A stretch of 64,000 bases of DNA. Origin: Holophagales bacterium. GTDB taxonomy: Bacteria; Acidobacteriota; Thermoanaerobaculia; Multivoradales; JAGPDF01. The stretch is from contig CP064972.1 of the NCBI GenBank assembly GCA_016699405.1, positions 1,891,501 through 1,955,500 of the forward strand. The letters run 5' to 3'. The notes beneath the pieces are model-generated. The model was not told where the DNA came from. It made no database searches and saw only the letters and a program-made list of their open reading frames with translations. Position 1 is the stretch's first letter; every line of letters starts with the position of its first letter. This document shows positions 53,453 through 61,425 of the stretch, piece after piece. The translations under genes were made by a program, and so were the position numbers.

Positions 53453-53494
53453 TCGAAGTCGGATCCGTCGAATCAGGATTGCCGCAGGACGGCG

Positions 53495-53510
53495 TTTCGC
53501 TGCTAGCGAA
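53495..53510 (+). promoter_or_regulatory. Palindromic 16-mer upstream of aceE (putative ScfR/RamB-like operator)
   Basis: TTTCGCTGCTAGCGAA, with arms TTCGC (53496-53500) and GCGAA (53506-53510) around TGCTA, is identical to 16306-16321 upstream of the ScfR/RamB-like gene. It lies 68 bases before the aceE ATG. A possible -10 (TAGGCT, 53517-53522) follows 6 bases later, so a bound regulator would sit in the promoter spacer. Confidence 0.6.
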
Positions 53511-53528
53511 TTGGAGTAGGCTCTCCCA

Positions 53529-53576
53529 CCCCGGCGGGTAGGAGAGCTCGCCGGGGCCGCGAGACGAAAGGCCCCG
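53529..53576 (+). promoter_or_regulatory. aceE leader with two mutually exclusive hairpins
   Basis: Hairpin A pairs CCCCGGCG (53529-53536) with CGCCGGGG (53549-53556). Hairpin B pairs CGGGGCC (53552-53558) with GGCCCCG (53570-53576). They share 53552-53556 and so cannot both form. Hairpin B ends one base before the ATG and encloses the GAAAGG ribosome binding site (53565-53570), so it would hinder initiation, while hairpin A would free it. High GC makes chance pairing possible. Confidence 0.4.
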
Positions 53577-53577
53577 A

Positions 53578-56244
53578 ATGGACGACCGCTTCCTTCCTGA
53601 CGTCGATCCGCAGGAGACCGGCGAGTGGCTCGAAGCCCTCGACCAGATCGTCGCCACCCACGGCGACGCCCGCGCCCGGTTCCTGCTGCAGAACCTCTAC
53701 GAACGCGCCTACCTGCGTGGCGTGCCGTTGCCGCACGGCACCACGCCCTACGTCAACACGATTCCGCGCGGCGAGCAGCCGCCGTTTCCCGGCGACCGCC
53801 GGCTCGAGCGCCGCATCAAGAGCCTGCTGCGGTGGAACGCCATGGCGATGGTGGTGCGCGCCAACCGGCTCGAGGCGGGCATCGGCGGGCACATCTCGAC
53901 CTATGCCTCGGCGGCGACGCTCTACGAGGTCGGTTTCAACCACTTCTTCCGCGGTCGCGGTGAGAGCGGCTTCGACGGCGACCTGATCTTCTTCCAGGGA
54001 CACGCGTCGCCCGGCATCTACGCGCGAGCGTTCCTCGAGGGGCGTCTCGACGAGCGGACGATGGCGAACTTCCGCCGCGAGCTCGCACCGGGAGGTGGGC
54101 TCGCCTCCTACCCGCACCCCTGGCTGATGCCCGAGTTCTGGGAGTTTCCGACCGTCTCGATGGGTCTCGGGCCGATCAGCGCGATCTACCAGGCGCGTTT
54201 CGCCCGCTACCTCGAAGATCGCGGTCTGGTGAAGACCGCACACCGCCGTGTCTGGGCCTTCCTCGGCGACGGCGAGACCGACGAGCCCGAAGCGCTCGGC
54301 GCGATCACCCTCGCTTCGCGCGAGCGACTCGACAACCTCACCTTCGTCGTCAACTGCAACCTGCAACGGCTCGACGGCCCGGTTCGCGGCAACGGCAAGA
54401 TCATCCAGGAGCTCGAGACCGCCTTCCGCGGCGCCGGCTGGAACGTCCTCAAGGTGATCTGGGGCGACGACTGGGACCCGCTCCTCGACGCCGACACGAG
54501 CGGGCTGCTCGTCCGGCGGATGAGCGAGGTCTGCGACGGCGACTACCAGAAGTACTCGGTCGAGACCGGAGCGTACATTCGCCGCCACTTCTTCGGCCGC
54601 TACCCGGAGCTCGCGCGTCTCGTCGAGCACCTCTCCGACGAGCAGTTGCAGCGGTTGCGCCGCGGCGGCCACGACCCGGAGAAGGTCTACGCCGCCTACA
54701 AGGCAGCCACCGAGACGAAGGGGATGCCGACCGTCATCCTCGCCAAGACGGTCAAGGGCTACGGACTCGGCGAGGCGGGCGAGGGGCGCAACGTCACGCA
54801 CCAGCAGAAGAAGCTCAACGAGGCGGAGCTGCGCAAGTTCCGCGATCGTTTCGACATCCCGATCCCCGACGCGCAACTGGCCGACGCGCCCTTCTACCGG
54901 CCGCCGGAAGGCAGCGAGGAGCTCGAATACCTGCGCGAACGCCGCGCGCTCCTGGGCGGTCCGGTGCCGTCGCGACGCCGGCTCGTTGCCGTGAGCGCAC
55001 CGCCGTCGGCCGAGGAGTTCTCCGAGTTCGCCGCCGGCGTGGAGCGCGAGGTCTCGACGACGATGGTCTTCGTGCAGATCCTCCGCACGCTGCTCAAGGA
55101 CGCCAACCTCGGCCCGCGGATCGTGCCGATCGTGCCCGACGAGGCGCGGACCTTCGGCATGGAGTCGCTCTTCCGGCAGCACGGCATCTACGCCTCGCAG
55201 GGGCAGCTCTACGAGCCCGTCGACGCCGGCATGTTGATGTACTACAAGGAAGCGAAGAACGGGCAGATCCTCGAGGAGGGGATCACCGAGGCGGGATCGA
55301 TGGCGTCCTTCACCGCCGCGGGCACCGCCGATGCGACGCACGGCATCGACATGATTCCGTTCTTCATCTTCTATTCGATGTTCGGCTTCCAGCGCATCGG
55401 CGATTCGATCTGGGCGTTCGGCGACATGCGCGGTCGCGGCTTCCTGCTCGGCGCCACCTCGGGCCGCACGACGCTCAACGGCGAGGGCCTGCAGCACGAA
55501 GACGGCCACTCGCACCTGCTCGCCGCCACCGTGCCGAACCTGGTGACCTACGATCCGGCGTTCGCCTATGAGCTGGCCATCGTGCTGCGCGACGGCTTGC
55601 GGCGGATGTACGAGCAGCGCGAGGACGTCTTCTACTACGTCACCCTCTACAACGAGAACTACCCGATGCCGCCGCAGCCGCAGGGTGTCGAGGAGGGAGT
55701 GCTCGCCGGTCTCTATCGCTTCCGCGCGAGCGACCTGCCGGAGGACCGTTCGCGGGTCCAGCTGTTCGGCTCCGGGGCGCTGATGCGGGAGGCCCTGCGG
55801 GCGCAGGAGCTCCTGGCGGCGAAGTTCGGCGTGGCCGCCGACGTCTGGAGCGCCACCTCCTACAAGGAGCTGCGTCGCGAAGCGCTCGCCTGCGAGCGAT
55901 GGAATCTCCTCCACCCCGGCGAGGCACCGCGGGTGCCGTACGTCACTCGCGCGTTGTTGGCGGCTCGTGGACCGGTCGTGGCGGTGACCGACTACCTCAA
56001 GCTGGTGCCGGAGCAGATCTCCCGCTTCGTGCCCACCGACTTCCATCCGCTCGGCACCGACGGCTTCGGTCGGAGCGAGACGCGCGCCGAGCTACGCCGC
56101 TTCTTCGAGGTCGATGCCGAGCTGGTGGCGTTGGCCGCGCTGTCGGCCCTGGCTCGGCGAGGCGAGCTCGACCCGGCGATCGCGGTCCGCGCGGTCGCCG
56201 AGCTGGGGATCGACCCGGAGAAGGTCGACCCGTTGCTGGGCTGA
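53578..56244 (+). CDS. aceE: Pyruvate dehydrogenase E1 component, homodimeric
   Basis: The 888-residue protein is the homodimeric E1 type (E. coli AceE is 887). It has GGHISTYASAATLYEVGFNHFF, the thiamine diphosphate motif FLGDGETDEPEALGA with Asn in NCNLQRLDG, and the transketolase-like pyrimidine domain (LRTLLKDANLGPRIVPIVPDEARTFGME). It decarboxylates pyruvate and passes the acetyl group to the lipoyl E2. No aceF or lpd gene is adjacent, which is unusual. The upstream region has a palindrome matching the ScfR/RamB-like regulator and a hairpin pair. The ATG at 53578 has GAAAGG 7 bases upstream. Confidence 0.97.
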   Translation: MDDRFLPDVDPQETGEWLEALDQIVATHGDARARFLLQNLYERAYLRGVPLPHGTTPYVNTIPRGEQPPFPGDRRLERRIKSLLRWNAMAMVVRANRLEAGIGGHISTYASAATLYEVGFNHFFRGRGESGFDGDLIFFQGHASPGIYARAFLEGRLDERTMANFRRELAPGGGLASYPHPWLMPEFWEFPTVSMGLGPISAIYQARFARYLEDRGLVKTAHRRVWAFLGDGETDEPEALGAITLASRERLDNLTFVVNCNLQRLDGPVRGNGKIIQELETAFRGAGWNVLKVIWGDDWDPLLDADTSGLLVRRMSEVCDGDYQKYSVETGAYIRRHFFGRYPELARLVEHLSDEQLQRLRRGGHDPEKVYAAYKAATETKGMPTVILAKTVKGYGLGEAGEGRNVTHQQKKLNEAELRKFRDRFDIPIPDAQLADAPFYRPPEGSEELEYLRERRALLGGPVPSRRRLVAVSAPPSAEEFSEFAAGVEREVSTTMVFVQILRTLLKDANLGPRIVPIVPDEARTFGMESLFRQHGIYASQGQLYEPVDAGMLMYYKEAKNGQILEEGITEAGSMASFTAAGTADATHGIDMIPFFIFYSMFGFQRIGDSIWAFGDMRGRGFLLGATSGRTTLNGEGLQHEDGHSHLLAATVPNLVTYDPAFAYELAIVLRDGLRRMYEQREDVFYYVTLYNENYPMPPQPQGVEEGVLAGLYRFRASDLPEDRSRVQLFGSGALMREALRAQELLAAKFGVAADVWSATSYKELRREALACERWNLLHPGEAPRVPYVTRALLAARGPVVAVTDYLKLVPEQISRFVPTDFHPLGTDGFGRSETRAELRRFFEVDAELVALAALSALARRGELDPAIAVRAVAELGIDPEKVDPLLG

Positions 56245-56277
56245 CCGGGAGCGCCACCCCGCGTCGACGGCTCCCGG
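56245..56277 (+). terminator. Hairpin after aceE
   Basis: CCGGGAGC (56245-56252) and GCTCCCGG (56270-56277) form a perfect 8-base stem with a 17-base loop, beginning right after the aceE stop. There is no U-tract. It could end the aceE transcript or stabilise its 3' end. Confidence 0.45.
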
Positions 56278-56307
56278 CGCTCGGACGGCGGCGCCGGCGC
56301 GGTGTGC

Positions 56308-56313
56308 TACAAA
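56308..56313 (+). promoter_or_regulatory. -10 element of the alpha/beta hydrolase gene (near-leaderless)
   Basis: TACAAA preceded by TG (TGTGC-TACAAA) lies 8 bases before the ATG at 56322. With a start site about 6-7 bases downstream the mRNA would be leaderless or nearly so, and no ribosome binding site is visible. Confidence 0.4.
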
Positions 56314-56321
56314 CCCCGCTC

Positions 56322-57152
56322 ATGACCGGCCGAGTTCCGCCTCGTCGCCCGTCTCTTGCCGAAGAGCGCGTCGCGAGCCTGCTCTTCGTCGCGCTCGCCC
56401 CGCGGCGGGCGACCCGCCCGCTCGAACCGACGCCTGCCGGCCTGCAGCCGTTCGACGAGCTGCGGCTGGCGCGGACGGTCGGGGACGGGACCCTCGCCGC
56501 CGTCCGCTTCGCGGCGACCGGAGCCGCTCGCGGCGGTGTCTTGCTCCTCCATCCCTGGCTCGCCTGGGGACGAACCTACTTCCATCGTCGCGGGAGGATC
56601 GAGGCGCTACGAGAGGCCGGCTACGAGGTCCTCGTGCCGGACTTCCCCGGATTCGGCTCCAGCGGACCGCCACGCCTCTTCTTCGACCGCGGCGTCGAGG
56701 ACGCGCTCGCCGCGTTCGCCGCCCTCCTGCCCGGTCGACCGCTTCACGTGTGGGGCGTCAGCAGCGGCGGCTACTGGGCGCACCCGGTGGTCAGCCGGGG
56801 TGGGTTCGCCGGAGCGTTCTTCGAGGACGTCTCGCCGCACCTTCACGAGTGGTCTTGGCGGCAGATGCCCTGGGGAAGACCCTTCTATCTCCTTTTCCGC
56901 TTCGCCTTGCCGCGCGCCTATCGCTTCCTCGACATGCGGCTCCACGCGGCGGTCCGCGCGGCACGGGCGGCGACCTACGTCTCCGGCGCCCTCGACCGCG
57001 GCGTCCAGCCTGCGGACACGCGCGCGCTGGCCGAGGCGAGCGGGGGCGAGGCGGTCGTCGTGGAGGGGGCCGGACACCTCGACGCGATCCGCGTCGACGG
57101 GCAGCGTCTGCTCGCACTTGCCCTGGCGACCTTCGAACGAGCCAACCGCTGA
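56322..57152 (+). CDS. Alpha/beta-hydrolase fold protein
   Basis: The 276-residue product starts at ATG 56322. It has an oxyanion region VLLLHPWLAWGRT, the nucleophile elbow GVSSGGYW (GxSxG with Ser), and a late GAGHLDA with the catalytic His. The acid is likely Asp in VSGALDRGV. The N-terminus is basic and Pro-rich. It resembles small carboxylesterases or haloalkane-type hydrolases; substrate unknown. It follows aceE by 77 bases with an intervening hairpin and its own candidate -10, so it may be independently expressed. Confidence 0.82.
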   Translation: MTGRVPPRRPSLAEERVASLLFVALAPRRATRPLEPTPAGLQPFDELRLARTVGDGTLAAVRFAATGAARGGVLLLHPWLAWGRTYFHRRGRIEALREAGYEVLVPDFPGFGSSGPPRLFFDRGVEDALAAFAALLPGRPLHVWGVSSGGYWAHPVVSRGGFAGAFFEDVSPHLHEWSWRQMPWGRPFYLLFRFALPRAYRFLDMRLHAAVRAARAATYVSGALDRGVQPADTRALAEASGGEAVVVEGAGHLDAIRVDGQRLLALALATFERANR

Positions 57153-57175
57153 ACGGTGCGGCCGGGTGGGCGGCG

Positions 57176-57571
57176 TCAACCCTCGAGCAGGCTGGCGATG
57201 CGCGTGACCAGGTCCTCGAGGTCGAACGGCTTGTAGAGGACGAGGTCGGCCTGGCTGAAGTCCATGAACATCTTCTCGCGCTCGGGATCGAACTTCAGGT
57301 TGCGGGCCGTCAGCAGGATGATCGGCGTTCGCCGGTCGTAGATCCCGGCCGCTTCGTCCTCGCGAATCGTCTTGGCGACCCGATAGCCGTTCTCGCCCGG
57401 CATCATCACGTCGAGGACGATCAGATCCGGGCGAGCGGAGCGCGCCGCGCCGAGGGCCTCGAGCCCGTTGGCGCAGGCGACGACCTCGTATCCCTCCTGT
57501 TCGAGACGGAACCGCAGCGTTTCGATGACATCGGGCTCGTCGTCGGCGATGAGGATCTTGGTGGAGGGCAT
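57176..57571 (-). CDS. Single-domain response regulator
   Basis: The 131-residue protein is a receiver domain only: ADDEPDV with the acidic pair, phosphoacceptor Asp in LIVLDVMMPGENGY, Thr in LLTAR, and Lys in VLYKPF. There is no output domain, so it likely works by protein contact, as CheY- or Spo0F-like regulators do. It lies 71 bases downstream of the histidine kinase gene on the same strand, and pairing with it is the simplest reading. Confidence 0.93.
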   Translation of the reverse strand: MPSTKILIADDEPDVIETLRFRLEQEGYEVVACANGLEALGAARSARPDLIVLDVMMPGENGYRVAKTIREDEAAGIYDRRTPIILLTARNLKFDPEREKMFMDFSQADLVLYKPFDLEDLVTRIASLLEG

Positions 57572-57642
57572 CCAGGGTCTCCTTCGGCGCCAGTCGTGGA
57601 ATCAGACAACGCGGCGGACCTTCCGAGGTTCGCCGTCTGGGC

Positions 57643-59373
57643 TCAGGGGCGAGTCGCGTCGGTGACCTCGGCGAAACCGCGGAGCAGCTCGATCGCCGAG
57701 GATCCGTCCTCGGGAAAGCAACGCGGGCCGAACACCCGAGCCCGTCCCGAGGGTCCGCCCGGGTTGAGCTGCTCTTCCTCCTCGAACGCCCGTTGCAGCC
57801 GGGTCCGCACCGTCTCGCCGCCGCCGCGCGGCGTGCCGAGCAGCGTCACGAGGAGCCTGCCGTGGGCCGGCTGGGGCGTCAAGATGTCGAGAGCGCGCGG
57901 CAGAACGCGGAGGACGACGCGCTGCAAGACCTCGAGCTCGCTGCGGACGACCGGGATCTCGGCGCCCAGCGGTGCGCTCGCCACGTCTTCGAGCTGGATG
58001 GCGAGCAGCGCGAAATAGGGGAACTGACGGAAGCCGCGGACCGAGACTTCGAACTCCGCCAGCTCCTCGACCCGGTAGCTCCAGGCGGGCAGGCGAAAGG
58101 TGAGGCGAGTTCCCTGGCCGGGCTGACTCGACAATCGCAGGTCGCTGCCATGAGCGCGGACGAGATCGCGGGCGATGCCCAACCCCAGCCCCGTGCCGCG
58201 AGCTTTGTTGGTGAGCGAGTCGCGCGACTGGAAGAAGGGCTCGAAGACGCGGTCCTGGTCCTCGGGCGGGATGCCGATTCCCGTGTCGGCGATGGTGATC
58301 TCGACGCCGGCGTCGTCGGGTCGGGCGACGAGCGTGACCAGCCCGCCGGCGGCGGTGAACTTCAGCGCGTTGCTCAGGAGGTTCGCCAGCACCTGGTCGA
58401 GGCGGGCGGCGTCGGCCCAGACGCGCGGGAGGTTGGCGGAGATCTCGACCCGCAGCTCGATCCCGCCCGCCTGGGCCTGCCCCTCGAAGGCGACGGCGGC
58501 CTGCCGCAGGCTCTCGCCGGCGTCGACGTCGCCGAAGCGGAAGGCGAGCTTGCCGGCGTCGAGCTTGGAGAGGTCGAGGATGTCGTCGACGATCCGGGCC
58601 AGACGGTCGGCGTTGCGCTGGGCCATCTCGAGGAATCGGACCTGCGTCTCGTTGAGCGGGCCGGCCTTGTCGCCGCGCAGCAGGGCCAGCGAGTTCTTGA
58701 TCGAGGTGAGCGGGGTCTTGAGCTCGTGCGAGACGGTCGAGACGAAGTCCGACTTCATCTGATTGAGCCGCGTGAGCTCCTGGTTGACCTCCTCGAGGCC
58801 TTTGCGTGCCTCGTCGAGCTCGCGTACCGATTCGTGCTCGGCGAGCCGCCGCCGGCGCTCGCGTCGCACCCTTTCGACGAGGTAGCCGTAGAAGATCGCC
58901 ACCGCGAAGAGGAACGGGATACGGATCATCGCGGCGGGCTGGAGGAACGAGTCGGCGCCGGCGACGGTCGAGATGCCGTAGGCATAGGCCGAGGCCACGA
59001 TCACCGCGCCGAGCGCGATCAGGCGGAGGTTCTCGCCGATGGTGGCGAGGAAGAGGAGGAAGAAGTAGATGTAGAAGATCTCCGGTCCGAAGGCGTCGCT
59101 CCACAGGAGGCAGGCGGTGATCCATGCCGTGTCGAGCAGCAGGACCGCGCCGATGAACGGCTCGGAGTCGAACCAGGCCGGCGGCAAGATCAGCAGTGCG
59201 CCGTTGGAGATCAGGGCGAGGAGTACGAGGAGCGCGACGCCGAAGGTGACGCCGGCGAAACCGGTCTGTGCCAGGAGGAGGTAGGCGGTGGCGATGAACA
59301 GCGTGAGGCGGAGGAGGACGAACGAGCGTCTCCTCTCGGCGGTCCCTTCGCTGCTCTCGTCGACCATCGACAT
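57643..59373 (-). CDS. Membrane histidine kinase with degenerate GGDEF-like C-terminal domain
   Basis: The 576-residue product starts at ATG 59373 (59367 also possible). It has about six N-terminal membrane segments (residues 20-165), a coiled coil, the H-box SHELKTPLTSIKN, and an HATPase domain with NLLSNALKF, DTGIGIP and GTGLGLG. After residue 430 comes an extra domain: FALLAIQLEDV, LLVTLLGTPRGGGE and CFPEDGSSAIELLRGF. It aligns with GGDEF secondary structure but lacks the GG[D/E]EF motif, so it is unlikely to make c-di-GMP. TACAAT upstream is a good -10. It is likely co-transcribed with the response regulator downstream. Confidence 0.9.
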   Translation of the reverse strand: MSMVDESSEGTAERRRSFVLLRLTLFIATAYLLLAQTGFAGVTFGVALLVLLALISNGALLILPPAWFDSEPFIGAVLLLDTAWITACLLWSDAFGPEIFYIYFFLLFLATIGENLRLIALGAVIVASAYAYGISTVAGADSFLQPAAMIRIPFLFAVAIFYGYLVERVRRERRRRLAEHESVRELDEARKGLEEVNQELTRLNQMKSDFVSTVSHELKTPLTSIKNSLALLRGDKAGPLNETQVRFLEMAQRNADRLARIVDDILDLSKLDAGKLAFRFGDVDAGESLRQAAVAFEGQAQAGGIELRVEISANLPRVWADAARLDQVLANLLSNALKFTAAGGLVTLVARPDDAGVEITIADTGIGIPPEDQDRVFEPFFQSRDSLTNKARGTGLGLGIARDLVRAHGSDLRLSSQPGQGTRLTFRLPAWSYRVEELAEFEVSVRGFRQFPYFALLAIQLEDVASAPLGAEIPVVRSELEVLQRVVLRVLPRALDILTPQPAHGRLLVTLLGTPRGGGETVRTRLQRAFEEEEQLNPGGPSGRARVFGPRCFPEDGSSAIELLRGFAEVTDATRP

Positions 59374-59416
59374 CGGAGGCCCCCCGGCGCCTCGGGCCGC
59401 CCTCGCCTGCCGAACG

Positions 59417-59422
59417 ATTGTA
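59417..59422 (-). promoter_or_regulatory. -10 element of the kinase gene
   Basis: TACAAT on the minus strand lies 44 bases upstream of the kinase ATG, just past the large hairpin. It matches 5 of 6 consensus bases. No good -35 is visible; the hairpin occupies that position. Confidence 0.5.
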
Positions 59423-59425
59423 GCG

Positions 59426-59463
59426 CGGCGATCTCCGCACGCCTCCGCGTGCGGAGATCGCCG
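59426..59463. terminator. Perfect 17-base-pair hairpin between M48 peptidase and kinase genes
   Basis: The arms 59426-59442 and 59447-59463 are perfectly complementary with a 4-base loop (CTCC). On the minus strand it follows the M48 stop by 14 bases and immediately precedes the kinase -10. It is most likely the terminator of the lemA-M48 operon. There is no U-tract. Confidence 0.7.
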
Positions 59464-59477
59464 GAAAGACGACAGGC

Positions 59478-61415
59478 TCAGGCGGCGATCGCTGCTGCGA
59501 CCGGCGGGATCGGACAGCCGAGCGAGTCGGCAATGGCGCGCAGCAACTCGAGCTCGTCGGCCGTGGCGATCCGGTCGGCGGCGACCGTCGCGGCACAGGC
59601 GGTGAGCAGCGAGCGGCGTACCGCCGGTGCGGCGGCCGCCAGATCGGCGAGGGCCCGATCGATCTCGGCCAGGCCGCAGCGTTCTCGCGGCGTGAGCTGC
59701 GGCGGAGCGGCCGCGCCCGGAAGCAGCGCGATGCCCGCCTCGAACGCCCGTTCCGGCTGGCCCGGGTCGCCGCCGCCGCACCAGGCGAGTGCCGAGAGGA
59801 GCAGGTGGCTAGGCTCCCGGACTTGCGAGATCGAGGTGAACCGCACGCCGGTCTGGGGGCGCTCGCCGAACCGCGAGGCGAGATGGCGGCGCAGAACGCG
59901 CTGCAAGGAGAACTCGAAGAGGCCGATCCGCGAGTCGGCAGCCACGAGCCGCTCGATCAGCCGGTCGAAGTCGGCGTACTGCTCCGGCGAGAGCCGTCGC
60001 AGCGCCGGCAGCGTGAGGTCGACGAGCGGCAGCCGGGCCGAGGTTGCGATCGCTGCCAGGCTCGGCTCGAGCTGGCGGAGCTCGCCGAGCAGCGGGTTGT
60101 TCCCGGACTCGGCGACGGCGGTGAGCTGCGCGTCTCGCACCTCGGGGCGCGGGTCGAGCAGCAGGCCGAGCACCAGGGCCTGAGCGGTGAGCGGCTCGCG
60201 CGCCGCTTCACGCAATCCACCCGGCAGCCCGGCGAGCAGCGCGTTGGCGTTGGCCACCGTTCCGGCGTCGAGCCGGCCGGCGGCCGCCACGAAAGCCGCC
60301 GCCTTCGACGGCGAGCGGCTGGTCCCCGCGGCGCGGGAGGTCACGACCGCCGCGTCGTCGGATCCGGCCAGGGCAGCCGCGAGATCGCCGAGCGGTGTCG
60401 CTTCGCTGGCCTCCACCGGTGGCGCCAGGCTCGGGTCGAGGCGGCGGATCCGCTCGGCGATCGGCGGATGGGTGGCGAGGAAGCCGAAGATCCGCTTGGC
60501 GACGCCGTCGGCGAAAAAGAAGTGGCCGACCTCCTCGGACTGGTGCGAAGCGATCGCCGAACCGGAGCCGAAGGAGGCGATCCGCGCCAGCGCGCCGGCG
60601 AGGCCCGCCGGATTCCGCGTGAACTGCACCGCCGAGCTGTCGGCGAGGAACTCGCGTTGCCGCGAGACGGCGGCCTGGATGAGTCGACCGAAGAAGACGC
60701 CGACCCAGCCGACGACGAGCAGGGCGAGGCCGAACAGGGCGATGCCGCCGCCCCCTTTCTTGCTGCTCCCCGACGAGCGTCCGCCGGTACCGCGGAGGAT
60801 CCAGTAGCCGATCAGGGCGATCACCAGGATGCCGTGCAGCAGGCCGGCGAGACGGACGTTGATCCGCATGTCGCCGTTGAGAATGTGGGAGAACTCGTGG
60901 CCGAGCACGCCCTGGAGCTCGTCGCGCGAGAGCTCGTCGAGCGCGCCGCGCGTCACCGCGACCACCGCGTCGCCACTGGTCAGTCCGGCGGCGAAGGCGT
61001 TGATGCCGGGCTCCTTCTCGAGGAGGTAGACGCTCGGCACGGGCAACCCGGCGGCGAGCGCCATCTCCTCGACGACGTTGAGCAGACGCCGTTCCTTCGC
61101 GTCGGTGCTGTTGGGTTGCACCGGCCGGCCACCGAGCGCTTGCGCGACCACCGAGCCGCCCCGGGCGAGCTGGGCGGACTTGTAGATGCTGCCCACGGCG
61201 ATGACCAGGAGCGTCGCCGCGGCGGTGCCGGCGAAGAGCTCGGGATCGAGGAACGGATCGCGCTCCTCCTCGCCGACCTGGACGCCGGTGTTGTAGAGCA
61301 GCAGGCGGACCGCGAGGTAGACGGCGAGGACGATGGCCGCCACCGCCGCTGCGAAGAGACCGGCGAGGGCGCGCGTCCTCCGCCGCGCCTCCTCCTGGCG
61401 GGCGAAGAAGTCCAT
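59478..61415 (-). CDS. M48 family metallopeptidase with C-terminal extension
   Basis: The 645-residue protein has an N-terminal membrane segment (residues 17-40), a second near residue 62-80, the INAFAAG block and the zinc site HEFSHILNGD near residues 172-181. Two further membrane segments follow (HGILVIALIGYWIL and GIALFGLALLVVGWVGV), and the third zinc ligand is in the SRQREFLADSSAVQ Glu. Residues after about 340 form a long helical extension of about 300 residues with repeats of Ala/Leu-rich helices, absent from HtpX. Along with LemA, which starts upstream, it forms a common envelope-stress gene pair. The extension is unrecognised. Confidence 0.9.
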   Translation of the reverse strand: MDFFARQEEARRRTRALAGLFAAAVAAIVLAVYLAVRLLLYNTGVQVGEEERDPFLDPELFAGTAAATLLVIAVGSIYKSAQLARGGSVVAQALGGRPVQPNSTDAKERRLLNVVEEMALAAGLPVPSVYLLEKEPGINAFAAGLTSGDAVVAVTRGALDELSRDELQGVLGHEFSHILNGDMRINVRLAGLLHGILVIALIGYWILRGTGGRSSGSSKKGGGGIALFGLALLVVGWVGVFFGRLIQAAVSRQREFLADSSAVQFTRNPAGLAGALARIASFGSGSAIASHQSEEVGHFFFADGVAKRIFGFLATHPPIAERIRRLDPSLAPPVEASEATPLGDLAAALAGSDDAAVVTSRAAGTSRSPSKAAAFVAAAGRLDAGTVANANALLAGLPGGLREAAREPLTAQALVLGLLLDPRPEVRDAQLTAVAESGNNPLLGELRQLEPSLAAIATSARLPLVDLTLPALRRLSPEQYADFDRLIERLVAADSRIGLFEFSLQRVLRRHLASRFGERPQTGVRFTSISQVREPSHLLLSALAWCGGGDPGQPERAFEAGIALLPGAAAPPQLTPRERCGLAEIDRALADLAAAAPAVRRSLLTACAATVAADRIATADELELLRAIADSLGCPIPPVAAAIAA

Positions 61416-61425
61416 CGGCGGCGGC

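Noticed and set aside
53461..53494. Small gene upstream of aceE
   Set aside because: The interval is too short and shows no start with a ribosome binding site; the stretch is better read as promoter and operator DNA.
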